Below the pieces are notes generated by a model. It was not told where the DNA came from and made no database searches. It saw only the letters and a list, made by a program, of their open reading frames with translations. The position numbers were made by a program, and so were the translations under genes. Shown here piece by piece: positions 13,755 to 27,460 of a DNA stretch of 64,000 nucleotides. The DNA lies in assembly GCA_003254885.1 (NCBI GenBank), contig QANT01006108.1:22706-86705 (forward strand), read 5' to 3'. This stretch comes from Purshia tridentata. Its lineage: Eukaryota > Streptophyta > Magnoliopsida > Rosales > Rosaceae. Numbering within the stretch: position 1 is the first letter of the stretch; every line of letters starts with the position of its first letter.

Positions 13755-15302
13755 CTATCTCTAAAAGTAGTCTCTGGAGAGATATGGTATGGGAAAGTAG
13801 AAGAGGTTATGAAAATGTATAAATGTTAAAATGGGTTCATGAACCACGTGAAGGCACTTGCCATGACTGCTTACAGAGTATACGAATTGTATGGATAAAG
13901 CCAAAAAGGATTTGTCTTTTCATGTATAGTAAATATTCTTTCTTTATTTATTTTGATTTTTTACATATGATTTACGAATAATGAATACCCAATGTAGCCT
14001 AGCCCTTTCAAATTTCAAAGGCTTCTAGATAAGAATAAAGAATGAGAAAGTAAAGGGTTGGAGACTTGGAGTGGACCACTAGGAAGTAGTGGACAATCAA
14101 ACCAAGTTGATAAGGTCTTTTATCTGTGAAATCAATGGTGATTCTACGAGTGCTTATTCAAGATTACTCTTTTGAGCCTGTGACGTGGTTGGTATAAATA
14201 TTTCTACATCTAGCATTCATTCCAAGAGTAAATTCTGATTTGGCTTTTGGACAAATGTTCAGTTTCTTATCGTTTTCATAAGTTAATGACTTTATTTCAT
14301 CTTTTGACTCCACCTATTTTCAGTTTCAGCCCGTTAATATATGAAATTTCATCTTTTGACACCTATCAGAGCATCATCTATTAAGCCTACAGTTCATGAG
14401 CTGTTTTCTATGCACAGAGAGGCACCGCAAATTGGAACTACAGGGAAAAAGCCCAGACCAAACAAGAAAAGGGGAAGAACAGGAATAACTGCAAAACAGA
14501 AAAAACCACTTCAGCTCTTTAATATAGACATTCATCTTTTTACTCCATCAATGGTGAAAAGATTTCGGTTTTTCTCGTTCCTTCTCTTCAATAAGCATAG
14601 GGATTTGAAATGATACAAAGTATTACCTTCAGAAGGCCTTGTTAAAAGACTTCTGTTGAAGCTCTAAAAATTAGTTAATGGTATACAAAAAATGCTTCTA
14701 ATTCCCAGTGCAAGATAAACTTCCACCATCAAAAGTATGAGGGAAAGAACCTACTTCTGTAACACTATTTCTGCAGAACTATAATTCCCTTTCCACAAGT
14801 CATCTGAAAATGCTACACTTTTCAGCACCATGGTTGACACAGCACAGAGCATTTGCAGGAGGGTGTGGTATTTGAATCGCAAACTGAACTGGAGAAGATA
14901 ATCCGAGAAGGGCCTCAACACTAGAAGGCCACTGTTAAATCAGAAGTTTCAAGAGGTGATTGTTGCCCAGTTTCAATGGAGAAAAAGGATTTTGCAAGAA
15001 GCTGGATCTGGCAGCATGCAAGGCTTGGCAATCACCAAACTGGGAATGCACTGGTCCGTGGTCCAACTATGCAAAGGGCATAGGTGAAGGTGTACGGAGA
15101 GTGCAACTCTTACCTCTCAGAGACCACCTCTCCCAAAAAAATTGCATGCTCGGAATCATCAATGACTGATCAAGTTCTCTTTCAAGTTCAGTTGGATTAT
15201 ATGGGGTCTATCCTGCCAACATAATACAAACTGTAATATGAATAACGAAAGTTTAATCAAACAAGCGGCATGGCATTTATATTTACCACAAAATTCATCC
15301 CA
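13755..15302. other. intergenic with remnants of the MAPKKK5 tail
   Basis: The part 13755-14780 shows nothing recognisable. The part 14800-15290 lies just downstream of the MAPKKK5 stop and, on the minus strand, reads in pieces like the Ser/Pro-rich C-terminal tail of that family, but in more than one frame and with stops. Examples are ELDQSLMIPSMQF near 15150 and TGQQSPLETSDLTVA near 14928-14978. A donor-like GTG|GTAAAT at 15287/15286 and an acceptor-like GGCAG at 15213 suggest the former intron. Confidence 0.45.
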
Positions 15303-18300
15303 TTAGATGCCTGGATGCTGAGAGTTTTTTAAGAATCGATGTTCTAATAACATGGCGGCAGTTGGCCTCTCTGCAGGATTTCTTTGGAAGCAGCACCTTA
15401 GGAAATCCTTACCCTCAGGTGACAATGTTTCGGGAATTGGTGGAATATCCTTCATAACTTTAAACAAGGCTGCAGCCTGCATTAATAGACGAGTTTAGGA
15501 AACAAAGGCAGCTTTAAATGCAGTGCAAACCTGAACCAAAATATACCACATTCACAATACCAAGTTGAATATATTAAATTATATATTGAATTATATACAC
15601 ATGTGAGCAAGGCTAAAGTACCCTAAATTTTTTTCTGATTTTACCAAACTGTACAAGATTAAAAGCATGCCCTGCATCTCACTTAATATGTTACAAGCTT
15701 CTTCAACTATATTCGACAAGAAATTAGACCTCTGGACACAAACAATTGACTAAACCCCATCAAAAGCACAAGATGAAACAAGTTTCATGGTTGAATATAT
15801 TAGTGCATTATGTGCTTACCCCTTCATACTCACTCCAAGGAGGTTTTCCAGTAAACATTTCAATAATAGTGCAACCCAAACTCCATATATCAACAGCAAG
15901 AGCCAGATCAGAGCTGTTATCTTTATGCATCACAGATTGCATGAGCTGCAGGAAGAAAATTGTATCAGTATCAGAAGGCGTAGTCCCCTAGCTAGGGCAC
16001 CATATAGTGATTAGCAGAAGATACCTCTGGAGCCATCCAGTATGGACTTCCCTTTAGAGAAAGATTCCCTACGTGTCCCTCAAGCTACGCAAGAAATAAA
16101 TCCAAACTATGTAAGCCCAAGATCAGATGGTAAAAGATGAATACCAGAAAGTGATATGGTGGCAAGAGCAGTAGAAGCAATAACAATGTTTATATGATGA
16201 CTGTAACGATACATAGCCACATGAAAAATGATGATAATGACCGTGATGATACATGCTAGCATGTATCAATGTGTATTGTTCGGAAGGCAGCTCTAACTTT
16301 CAAGATAGCTTAGCTCACTACTCAGCTGCAAAGGAGTAAAAGTCTACTAACACATCAAAAATATGACCCTGTGAAAGGCTTTTGCTGAATGAAAAGCAAT
16401 AGGTTCCTATAAAAATTGATTTCCAAAGATAATCACACTTAGACTGCACATTTACAACTGTATGAAAATAAGAGTATATTGTAATTAACAAGCATTTTTG
16501 GGGGGTGGGGTGACCTGCAGGTACCCCTCTGGTTCTCTAATTTGTTTAGCGGTGTAATTAATTTCCAAAATTACTTGTTTTGGTTGTTACTTAATTTCAT
16601 ATAACGATTATATGTTATTCTTTTCCTCTTTATAGAACATGTATCAGAGTCATGTTCTAATCTTTCAGACAGCCAGATGACAAACCATAAAGGACTTCAG
16701 CATGTTAGATATATGTTGTCATGCTTATTTTTCTCGCGTTTTTTTTGCAGCAATAATTATCCCAAGATAAAGAGTAAACTTTTATGTGAAGATACGTAAT
16801 GTCCAAAAGATGTCAAGTAGAAAAGGAGTGTGAACAATGAGAATCTAGAGAAAGGGGTGAAGAAAGAACCATCACTCACATGTTTAGCCATTCCAAAGTC
16901 AGCTAGCTTGACAACCCCACATGAATCGACAAGCAAATTAGCCCCTTTGATGTCCCTAACAACAGAAAAGATAAATAATGCACAATTCTATAGGCCCTGC
17001 CACAAAAACTATTCTTCCACATTTGACAATGACAAAATTTTGGCATAGGAGAAGTACTCAGTCTGATTTGCTACATCAAATCTAGTCTCATATTCCAATT
17101 TTGCTAGACAGACTTTATGCTGAGAGTGATACATCAGATTAAACATGAGATTGTACCTGTGTATTGTCTTTGTGCTGTGCAAGTAAGCCAACCCAGAGAG
17201 TATATGGCGAGTAAAATTGCGAACAACAGATTCCGTGATGGCTCCGCAATGGTCATGGACATATTTGTTAATGGAACCAGGATAGACATACTCCAGATAT
17301 ATATAAAATCTATCATCAACCTGGATATGCATGAAAGTATTTTATGCATAGTTTTAGTAACGCTTCAATGGACAAACATGAGTCTGGATGCCAAAATATG
17401 CAAGTACTACATTACTCACTATTTCGCTTCCATAGTACTGCACAATATTAGGATGCTTCAGTTGGCTGAGGACTTTGATTTCCTGAAAAAATGATGAAAT
17501 GAGTAACAGTGACAAACTAACATAATATTTCACTCATAAACTCAAAACACTTGAAGAACCACCACATCAGAGTCCATCAAACAGATTACATGTAAAATTT
17601 ATTTTGCCCCACTCAGCCCACAGTTCTTTTTACTTTTCATGTGTCTAATTAACTAACGCTCCACTTGAATAGAATGATTTGAAATGAGATATTTGGATTT
17701 GAGTTTTTAGTGTAAATTTATTAATCAGACTTTAAAAATATTAATTTCTTATTGTACTGATACAGTGATACTCCAGAGCTTCAACAGGTAGTAACTAAAG
17801 AAATAATGATATCAAACAGAAAAATCCAGGATAGCCAAATCTATACATTACCAAAACATTATGATAGATACTAGATAATAACCTGCTCTAGCTGCTTGAT
17901 ACACTCTGCAGATTTTGGGTCATCAGGATATAATTCAACTTCCTTCATTGCACATAAAGCTCCAGTTTCTCTATATCGAAAAAAAAAAAAAAAAAAAAAC
18001 TTAATCAGCATTTAGCAAAGCCAATATAAACTAACATCAGCTGCACAAGGAAGTGTATATACCTATTGGTAGCAACATAAACACTTCCAAACGTGCCACG
18101 CCCAATAAGCTTTCCCTTTTGCCATTGACCTTTCGCTGGCGGCTGGGACTCTAGTTTGGGAGTGAGTATAGCTTGTGGTGAAGGCATGCTTGCTCCAGGA
18201 GGCAGAGGTAAAGGATGGACTTGAAGATAACCATTACTACTACTCCCCTCACGCCGTGTTGTGGAGGATTCAACGGATAATCTGGGCAATGGCGAGGATG

Positions 18301-19289
18301 ATCCTGGTGGGCTTCTGAGGTTTCGGCAGAGACTTGTACGGGGTGGACTGTGTGTCGGGGAGCTATCATTACTACGAAGGAAGTGATCCGAGAAGGCAGG
18401 GAGAGGAATCCCGTGAAACATATCGCAAGTGAGCATCTCTGGTGCAGACCAGGCCTGATTTCCTCCCATAGGAACAATGTGTGGGAGGAGCAAATCAGCA
18501 GCACTTCGTCTGTGTGGGCTTGGTGCAGGACTTGCAAAAGGACTAGTTGGAGCACTTCTAATAGGAACGTCCAGCCTGAAGTCATTTGGGGATCTTGCTG
18601 AACCATTCCGGCTCCGATTCTTCCTCATGGACGACCTTGTATCAAATCCACCATGATCCTTGTTGTTATTCGTTCGCCTGTCTGGGCAAGAAAACACGCT
18701 GAAAAAGCAACACACAAATACATTGTCATCCCAAAACTCATTCATTGCATAACTTTCAAAAAATCTTCAACTAATAAACACAATTTTTTTTCTTTTCTAT
18801 CTGTCTCCATAATTGAAATAAGAATTTATGCAAACACTAAATCAATCAAGCGACAAAGAAAGAAAATGCGAGAAATTACCTCCGAATAGGAGGCGCACCG
18901 TCGTCTGCTGCTCTGTCCCTGTCACGGTCCTCAAGGCCTTTACCGTGCGTAACCTTGGGCGACGGCAATCGGCAGTCCCCGTCGGCGGAACTGCAGCCGG
19001 AGCTTCTCTCCTTGGACCTCTCTTTGGCCAATTCCGGCAAAGGCAGCGGCTGCGGAATTGCGGACGTGGACGAACACTTGATCATGGCTGCGGCGGCGGC
19101 GGCGTTGTCCGGGCCGCCCAAATGCAGGAGCTTTCTCTGGCGCGTGAGCTTCCTTCTGGAGCGGAAAATCCAGCCGCTACCGTCATCGCAGGCCTTCTTC
19201 TTGGGCGGAGAGTCCCCGGAGGCGGAAGCTGAGGATCTCGACGAAGCGGGCGAGGAAGACGAGAATGAAATGCTAGGCAACCACCTCAT
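15303..19289 (-). CDS. MAPKKK5: MAP kinase kinase kinase, MAPKKK5/MEKK type, C-terminally shortened
   Basis: Nine exons: 18880-19289, 18063-18698, 17883-17970, 17420-17482, 17157-17320, 16880-16955, 16025-16084, 15820-15945 and 15303-15476, giving 598 aa. The start is the ATG of [11 protein letters not shown] at 19289. An ATG 21 bp upstream adds seven residues, but the family begins at MRWLP. Residues 1-325 are a Ser/Pro-rich regulatory region with [12 protein letters not shown] and HPLPLPPGA. The kinase domain (about 330-590) has a Gly loop [13 protein letters not shown], Lys358 (CAMK), catalytic HRD with Asp455, DFG with Asp473, GSPYWMAPE, and [16 protein letters not shown]. Relatives act in MAPK cascades downstream of chitin and other immune receptors and in development. 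Here the frame stops right after [10 protein letters not shown], whereas Arabidopsis MAPKKK5 as I recall it continues for about 100 residues. Confidence 0.93.
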
Positions 19290-20094
19290 GGTCGTCGTGG
19301 TCGGCAACATTCATGATCAGATAGTAATCACGGGGAGGCCTAAGATGTCCAGGAGAAGATCCATGAGCTAGCGTGGATCTTCTTCCAGAGACAAGGCCAT
19401 GAGAACCAGAGTCAGACGGTGTCGTTTGATTGGTTTCTTTCTTCAGCTTACAACGCGGTTTGCTGCAACGGCATTATTAATCGGGAACGACCTTGTGTTT
19501 GTCTCCATATTCTGGTGGTCATATTGAGAGGTCAATAGCCTCTCTCTCTGAACCAAGTCTCAAGTTCAATTGTTTGAACGTGCGTTTTGGTTTTTACAAC
19601 CAGTTAGTTATTTCCGTTATTTTGAAAATTCCCAAATAATTTGTTTAGATTAAAAATATATGAATGCAGAGAGGATGCAAATCCTTAATTAATTAAATTC
19701 GAAAGCAAAAATAAAAGAAACTTTCTTCAAATAGGTGCTACGTATTAGTATGTTACTGTTATTACATGCACAAAATTCTAACACTTTTCCACAAATACAA
19801 CAGACAAGCAAATAAGGCTGCTTGACAATTGACACTTGACTGTGAGCAAGTGTTGTGAAGCTACAAGTGAGAAGTAACGAACTAAGGATCATACGTCTAT
19901 ATCGGGTTTCTGACATCCACAGTTAAAAACTTAAAAGCACAAAACAAATTGATTGAAAAAAAAAAAACGAACGAAAAACACAAGACTTAGGCTTTTGACT
20001 TTTTGAGCCACTGACCGACACAATCCATCCCAAAGTGGACGTCAATTTTCTTTTTCTTTTTTAATTGGAATTTAATTTATATATAAACTAATTT

Positions 20095-20320
20095 AGGGGC
20101 AAAACTATTTAGATAGAGCAGCTTATTTATTTATTTTAATCTAATTTAGAGGCAAAATAATGTAGATAGAACAGTTTTGTTTCATAAAAAAAAAAATTTT
20201 GAAATTTAGGGGCAAAACTATTTAGATAGAGCAGCTTTTTTATTTATTTTAATCTAATTTAGAGGCAAAATAATGTAGATAGAACAATTTTGTTTCATAA
20301 AAAAAAAAAATTTTTGTTTT
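20095..20320. repeat. 113-bp tandem repeat, two copies
   Basis: The unit starting aggggcaaaactatttag is at 20095 and again at 20208, with only a few differences. Each unit itself contains a diverged half-repeat, ttagaggcaaaataatgtag, so the block is a nested duplication. Confidence 0.85.
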
Positions 20321-21158
20321 TATGTTTTTATTTTCTAATTGTCTAATTTTTTGTTTTTAAAGATAATTTAAATGCAAAATCATTTAAATTAAACACTTAA
20401 AAGAAATTAGATTTATGAGTATAATTATATAGAAATACTTGTTAAAATGAATTTTATTTTTTTAATTGTGCTCAAGGACAAAATGGGAAATTTGGGACAA
20501 AAATTTAAGTTTCAACAGAAAATGTGATTGTATGTGACATATTGTCACATCTAGTGAAATTTGGGTGATTAATTGTTAAAAAAAAATAAAAAATTTGGTG
20601 GTAAATTTACACACCCTCTACAGTCTGGGAGGTATTAGTGCAAAAAAACCAATAAGGCACACACATCTCACGTCTTGGCCCTTGACTTCTTTTTTTTCTC
20701 TCCCCTGACCCTTTAACTTTTATAAAATATTTTGAAAAAGACAGCTATTCTACTCCCCCTTCTCCCTTTATTTATATAGATAATATAAACATATAATTTA
20801 TTTATTTTGGCCAGTAGATATATAATTTATTTTAAGACGCTACAATCGTAAGATGGCCTAATTTCTCTCCTCCATAAATTTAAAAATGTCTCAAGTTCGA
20901 TTCCCTCTTCTCACAAAATGTCCTCCCAAAACAAAAAAAATGTTTGGATTGTCAAGGGTAAGGGTAGAACTGTTCATATTTGGGCTGCGATCATACTCCA
21001 TTGGTTGAAGATTAGCTTGTCTAAGATGCTATCAGTACTCAATAGTTCAAAGGGCCCATTTTGAATTTGGGCCTTCGAGACTTGATGATGTTGTAAATTG
21101 CCTTGGAAAGAAAATATATGTCAGCACTTTTTGCTCCCCTAATTATTTTCAAAATAAC

Positions 21159-21682
21159 AGATTAAATCCTAATTATTTTCATTGTGAAATTACTAGAGCC
21201 AAAAAAACACAAAAGGAACATAACCAATATCGCTTGTGTGCTGTGAAGCTACGCTACATCCATGAGTCTATTCAGATTGGTACAAGAAAATTCAGCTTGT
21301 GTCCGATTATGACCTAACCAACAATGTCAAATTCTTTTCAACTAGAGCATCCCATAGCACAAAGCAACACGTCAATCAGTAGCCTAGTGAAATCAAGACT
21401 TAAGATTAAATCCTAATTATTTTCATTGTGAAATTACTTGAGCCAAAAAAACACAAAAGGAACATAACCAATATCGCTTGTGTGCTGTGAAGCTACGCTA
21501 CATGCATGACAATAATAACAAAACCACACATATAACAAGCACATGAGTCTATTCAGATTGGTACAAGAAAATTCAGCTTGTGTCTGACTATGACCTAACC
21601 AACAATGTCAAATTCTTTCAACTAGAGCATCCCATAGCACAAAGCACCACGTCAATCAGTAGCCTAGTGAAATCAAGACTTA
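21159..21682. repeat. tandem duplication beside the 3' end of the L25 gene
   Basis: Copy 1 (21159-21402) and copy 2 (21403-21682) both begin agattaaatcctaatt and end with aatcaagactta, and are nearly identical. Copy 2 carries about 36 extra bases (around 21507-21545, gacaataataacaaaacc...). The block lies just past the L25 stop on the minus strand, so it is probably 3' UTR or flank. Confidence 0.88.
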
Positions 21683-21761
21683 TTATTCTTGAACTTCATT
21701 CTTGCTGTCCTCGTGACTCATGCTACCAAATGTGGGTAAACCCTGAATTTGTGCTCCGTGC

Positions 21762-23279
21762 CTAAACTCCTGCAAGTTCCGGGTTCTCCGACTTTGTTGC
21801 AACCATCTTACATATGGGCACACTTTCGTTCTTGCTTAGAAGCTTCATGGATGGATGAACCTCAACATCAGGAATGAACACCCTATCTCCTATATCTAGA
21901 TTGCTGACATCTACCTCAATTTTGGGAGGAATGTGTTCAGCTGGGCAAAGGTACTTTAGACTAGTTCTAAGTTTGTTCAGATGACCACCTGTTTTGGCAT
22001 GAATGAGTCATAATCAGTGTACATCTTGCATAAAGTCATAACTGAATAACAATAACTAATCTTGAACCAACTTTCAGATGCTTGAAGAAATACAGTATGT
22101 GCTAGTTATATACAACCTCCCTCTACAACATGCCACACCTGTATAACCCGCGCATACAAAAGCATACAAGTGATAAGGGCAGTAACAACACGATGTGTGA
22201 AATACGAACTCCAACAATGCTAAGCTTTTGGACATGTATGGCGATATAAATCCCATAATTTGAACAACAGTAGCTGCATGCATATGCTAGTTATCCCTAG
22301 AAATCCCATCATTTGAAGAACCACAACAGTAGCTGCATTGTTATGCTATCTATTCCTCAATCGAAGCAATGTATCAACAATAGTAACAACAACAGCTATG
22401 GATACACAAAGAGTGAACAACATTTGAAGCAATGCACAAGGGCCATATCCAATATGCTACCTATTCCTCGATTATCCAACTTCACTATCATTAAAGAGTA
22501 TGCAAGTGTATGTTTACAAGTTGTGTGTACCACCATTAAAGCTTTAAACATTGATCACCCACATGAAATGAAACAGAGGAAACATGTTTGTTAATGTGAA
22601 AATTGGGTGTGCACAAAACTAACATTGGGTTGTCAAAGTAATTACCTTTTTTGAGACCCGGACAAACGTCTTCACCCTTGAAAACAACAGGGACGTCCAC
22701 TTTCAACTCCGAGCCCTCGTCCGCCCAAACAAACACCAAATTCAATATCTTCCCACTCTCTTTGTCCCTATGAATCTACACGATCACAATTTACAACCCC
22801 AAACTCAAAATCAGACACAAATTTTGTATTTTCACACAAATAAAATTTACATATAATGGATGGAAATGAATAATTGCCTTGATGGGTAGGACGTTTCCAG
22901 ATTCGAGCAGAACCGAGGACCCAGACCCGGCTCGGATCTGGAGCGGAAACGTAGTGGAGCAGAAAAATGGGAGCTCTACGGACTTGAGAATGGCCTGAAT
23001 CTGCTTCCTCTCCGTGGTGACCAAGTGCTTCCTCGCCGCCGATCGATCGGTGCTGCTTCTAGGGCTATTGGAGAGGAGCTCCTGCGAGAAAACCACGGCG
23101 GGGATTCGACCCTGGGCTCTGTCTTTGACCGAGACTCTGTTCCCAACGCACTCTCGAGGGATGGCTTGAATCGTGTGGTACGAAGCCGCACGGGAAGGGA
23201 ATGATGAGTGTGGTCCGGAGCTAGGGTTTCGCAGAACCGCCCGGAGGCCGCCGCCCGCAGAGCGCCACCACTTGGCCAT
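21762..23279 (-). CDS. organellar ribosomal protein bL25 family (L25/TL5/CTC)
   Basis: Three exons: 22878-23279, 22646-22775 and 21762-21988, giving 252 aa. The first 35-40 residues (MAKWWRSAGGGLRAVLRNP...) are Arg/Ser-rich and lack acids, consistent with a mitochondrial or plastid presequence. The L25 beta-barrel domain follows (GRIPAVVFSQELL, HLVTTERKQIQAILKSVE), then the TL5/CTC C-terminal beta domain (VDVPVVFKGEDVCPGLKKGG, LCPAEHIPPKIEVDVSNLDIGD). The Arabidopsis counterpart I recall is At5g66860, next to MAPKKK5 there as here. bL25 binds 5S rRNA in the large subunit. The first intron appears to use a GC donor (AAG|GCAATT at 22878/22877). With a GT donor 27 bp further on, nine residues absent from relatives (AIIHFHPLY) would be inserted in frame. 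The start is the first ATG, in good context. Confidence 0.9.
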
Positions 23280-26200
23280 TTTATTCGGTTGTTGGTTTGC
23301 TCTGGGTTTCTTCCGCGAGGGTTTTGTGTTTGTTTTGGGGTTTAAGGGTCTGGGCCTTGGAGAGATGCCAATGGGCTTATTGGACTTCGGGGTTGGTCTG
23401 AATAATGGGCTTGTGCTTGAAACGGTTATGAGATGTGGGCCTATAAATCGATTAGGTTCAAATATTACTATTGTAACCCCATTCGTAATATTACTAATCC
23501 ATGTGTTAATATATTTTAACATATATGTTTATACTTTTAAGATATAATAATTATAAATATATACGTGTACAATATAAGTAGATTAATAACATTACGTGTT
23601 ATAGTTGCATTGTAAAATTACTCTCCCTAGTTTCAAAATATTGTTCTTGTTTATACCCCTTAGGCATTAAAGTTCAAAAAGAAACCATAATATATGAAAT
23701 CATTTGGAACAATATTCAACAACAGGTATCTATTTATGCAGGAGCACTTGTAATTGCATTAGAATGGTTTTGGTAATATTGCAGTCAAATTAATACATTT
23801 CTATATATAGATTTTGGAATAATGTTTCATTTCCATTCATGTAAAATGGAAAGTACAAAGCTTAAGACCTACTTTGGAAGTGTTATTAGAATAATAAAGA
23901 GTTGCCAGATAATTGAAAGTCTCCACTCCTCCCATCTCTCTTTCCCTCTCTATCTCAACTTCTGCCCATCTTTTTTCTCCCTTTGCCACTTCTCTCCATT
24001 TTCTTCTTTAAATTTTTTCAACCAAACTAAATCGACGAAAAACTAAATCAATCCTTGTGGCCATTGTGTTCTCACCTCTAATATGTATGTGTTAAGTAAG
24101 AGAAATTTTAAAGCCCTCCACCTCTTGGTAAGAAAAAATGTATGATTCACACTCACAATGTAGGCAGAGAGATCAAAACTCCTACTAACGAGGTACTCGT
24201 ACCACAACAATTCGAATCAAAATCATTTGTTTGTCTTTGTTTGACTTTCAAAAAGTATCTAGTAAAAGATGAAATGTATTCATAACACTTTTTGAATATA
24301 GATAAAATTACATAAACCATTATAATTATATTATATGGTAGGATTAAACAAGTAAAAATAAGATTAGATAATCCAAATCTAAACAACTCAATGCTTTGAC
24401 CAAAACTATATACTCCTAGTAGATTGACCAAATTTTATAGCTAACCTACCCACAGAAAATGATTTTAAAAATGCAAGAAAAGAAATGTTTATAATCTTTT
24501 CGGTTGTTAATTTACTTCAATACTCAAATACATATTATTCTTTCTGCATATTTCGTGGTCTCTGTCTTACTAAAAAACAAAACAGAAAGAAATGTTGATT
24601 TACATAAGGATTGGACTGCCTTTCACATCTACGCTGAAGGAGCCTTTAACTTAAGCATTTTTTTTGTTTTGGGTACAAAACAAGAAGCCTTAACCTTTTT
24701 GATGTTAAAGAAGTAATGTTTGGATTTGGACTACATGGGAAAGGGAATGGAAAGTTGGAAAGTGAAGATTAAGGAATAGAGGAAAAAAGTGGCAGCCGAT
24801 CGAGCCTGATCTGAATGATGGCATCAGAATATTCATTCTCATTTCTCAATCTCATCACCTGATCCTGATGTGTTGAATAAAAAACACACTGATTGGCATT
24901 CCATGTCAAATCCATGCACGTGACAAAACTTAATTCTCTCTCACTCTGGGCCACCGGCCCATCTTAAAAGTCAACAGAGCGAAAAAGGGGTCATGGGGAA
25001 GAGAGAAGCCGATCGAATGAAGCAAATTCACTGTAAATTCAATTGCTAGTTTAATGGTTTTTAAAAGAAGAAGAAATAGAATAAACAAAAAGATGATGAG
25101 ATGAGATGAGACAAAATGGTTGATATGCATGCAATGATGATCTGGCAATCCAACAAAGTCATCGTTCCTCCTACTACTACTACTACTACTATACTGTCTA
25201 TACTTGTATATTCAGGTGCTCTTGGTTCTTGAGAGCTGTGACCACTGACTGTACATACTTTTTATTTTTGGAATTTTCTATGTCTTTTCACACTGCTATA
25301 AGCAGCCTAAGCCAGGTCATGGTCTCATGGACCCAAGAAAGTTATGAAGAAGCTAGTTGTAAACTTGTAATCTTCTAAAAAGCAAACAGTACATGTGACA
25401 CAAATACATGCACTTTCATTTTTCCCATCAAAATCTAGGTTTTCACAATCAGATCCCCATGTGTCAAATGGACCTACATAACATAAAAGTCATCTGGATT
25501 TAGCTTCATTTAGATTTGGTCCAAAAAAATATTATTAATAGCATTTGGATCGGGAAATTATATTTAGACCTTCCAAATTGTTCTTTAGACTCCCCTTAAA
25601 TCTTTTTTTTCCTCAAATACCGTACTTTACCTATTAAGTATAACGAAATTTAAATGCAACATAGGTACTGATGAGATGGTGATGGTAGCAATGATAGAGG
25701 TGAAATTATGGGGGTGGGGGAGGTAGTGACAGTGATGGTGGCAATGGCGATGATGGACAGTTGTATGAATTGGGAATAGATTTAAAAGCATCCTTAGTAC
25801 AATATTGACAATCTTACAACGATTAAATTTCAATGAATTGGAATTATAAACTTATAATCTAATGATCGAGTCAGTTTCATGATTATATAAGTTCATTCCA
25901 TACTTGACCAAACCAGAATAACCACGTAAGAAATCCCTTCTCAAATTGTACTTGTGGCTAAAATCTCATTGTCTTGAAATATTGGAAATGACACATATTT
26001 AGTTGAAATTTTAAGCCATAATTTATGGCTTCCAAATTTCATATTTTTCCACACAAATATAGATTTCCTTAATTATTCATCGTATCAAGTAAGGATTCAT
26101 TTCTTAGATTATGACTTTTAATAAAAGACCAAGTTTAACTTTTTCCATCTAAACACATGATAAGTGTCTTACATAGGGTGCAAAGCATGTTTTCGTTTTT

Positions 26201-27460
26201 CATACCCCGAATGCTATAGTCAAAAACGGTTTGTGTTACTAGCTTCTCGGCATGCAATAAGGCACATGCCAATATGGTTTTTTTATTGTGCATATAGTGG
26301 CATCATAAACATGTCCTTTTTATGAAAAATTCTTTTAAAGGTCACATTTATATGAAGACTATATTAAAGTAAGAATGAAATGCCCACATCTTTAAAATGA
26401 AAATAATAAGAACAATACATCTTAAAAATCAGTAAGATATTGGGAGAAATTAACAAGAGGTAATGATTGATTCCATTAACTATTTTATTGAAATCCATGC
26501 TACTACTTTTCTTTCTTAATTATGTTTAGATTATTATTTCCCTATTTCAGGTTTATTTATTAAATTGTTTTAGAGTGGTTTTATTGACACACACAAACCT
26601 CCACTAAATTTTGGAAAATACTAATATTTAATCATCTCACACCTTCTCAGATTACCCATATCTTCTTTTTTTACACTTAACTTAACTCCAATCTTAAATA
26701 AAATTATTGCCTTATGTTTTCTTAAACCTCCAAGAAACTAATTTACCATAATAATAAATATCATACAATGTTTTCTAGAAGATTAAGAAAACATTCAAAA
26801 ATACAGATCATATATAGAAACAACAATACATTTTATTGGTAACTTAAAACTTGAGCTACAGGAGCTAAGAGTTTGAACATGATCGATCTACATGACTCAA
26901 TCAGTAAAGTCATAATTTTTTTTTACATTTATTACTGTTTAAAATGATATGCTCTGTGTAATGAAGAATAAATGCTATGTGATGCTTAAGTTTTTTTTTT
27001 TTTTTGACGACTAGGCCTTTTTTTTGTTTATGTTTGATATGGGAACGACCGGCATGCCAGCTCCTTAAAGGTGCTTTTTTCAAATTAAAATTGTGAGTTT
27101 TTAATAAATAATTGATTTAAGTAATTTCATACAGGGATAAAATAATATTAGATTATATATGCACATTTTTATTTTGAATGTATAGATCGATTGAAAGTTT
27201 AATAATAGAAAAGCTAAGTAGAAAATTTCAAAGAAATTACAATTTGATCAATATTTGCTTGATGCTGATGTAGCTTTGATGTTATTAATTTTTCTTAATG
27301 AAATTCCACATTATGATAAACAAAAAAACAAAAAAAACAAATTTGATCATGTCATCAAAGTCGTTGTAAATTGTAACTTTGAGAACTTCTTGTAGTGGGT
27401 GTACTTAGTTATTTAGAATAATGATAGAGAAATATATAGCAGCTAGAATTCTGATTAAGT

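Larger units (their letters stand above)
19290..21761. other. intergenic, MAPKKK5 promoter side and L25 3' side
   Basis: 19290-19500 holds the MAPKKK5 leader and promoter, including cggtgtcgtttg near 19418. From 19600 the sequence is very AT-rich with two tandem duplications (listed separately). A B-box-like caagttcgattccctc near 20892 hints at a decayed SINE. No gene is visible. Confidence 0.5.

Noticed and set aside
14341-14613. 90-codon plus-strand frame rich in Lys/Arg
   Set aside because: No domain, low-complexity basic sequence and no splice or promoter context.
23173-23547. 124-codon plus-strand frame opposite the L25 start
   Set aside because: Antisense to L25 exon 1 and its promoter.
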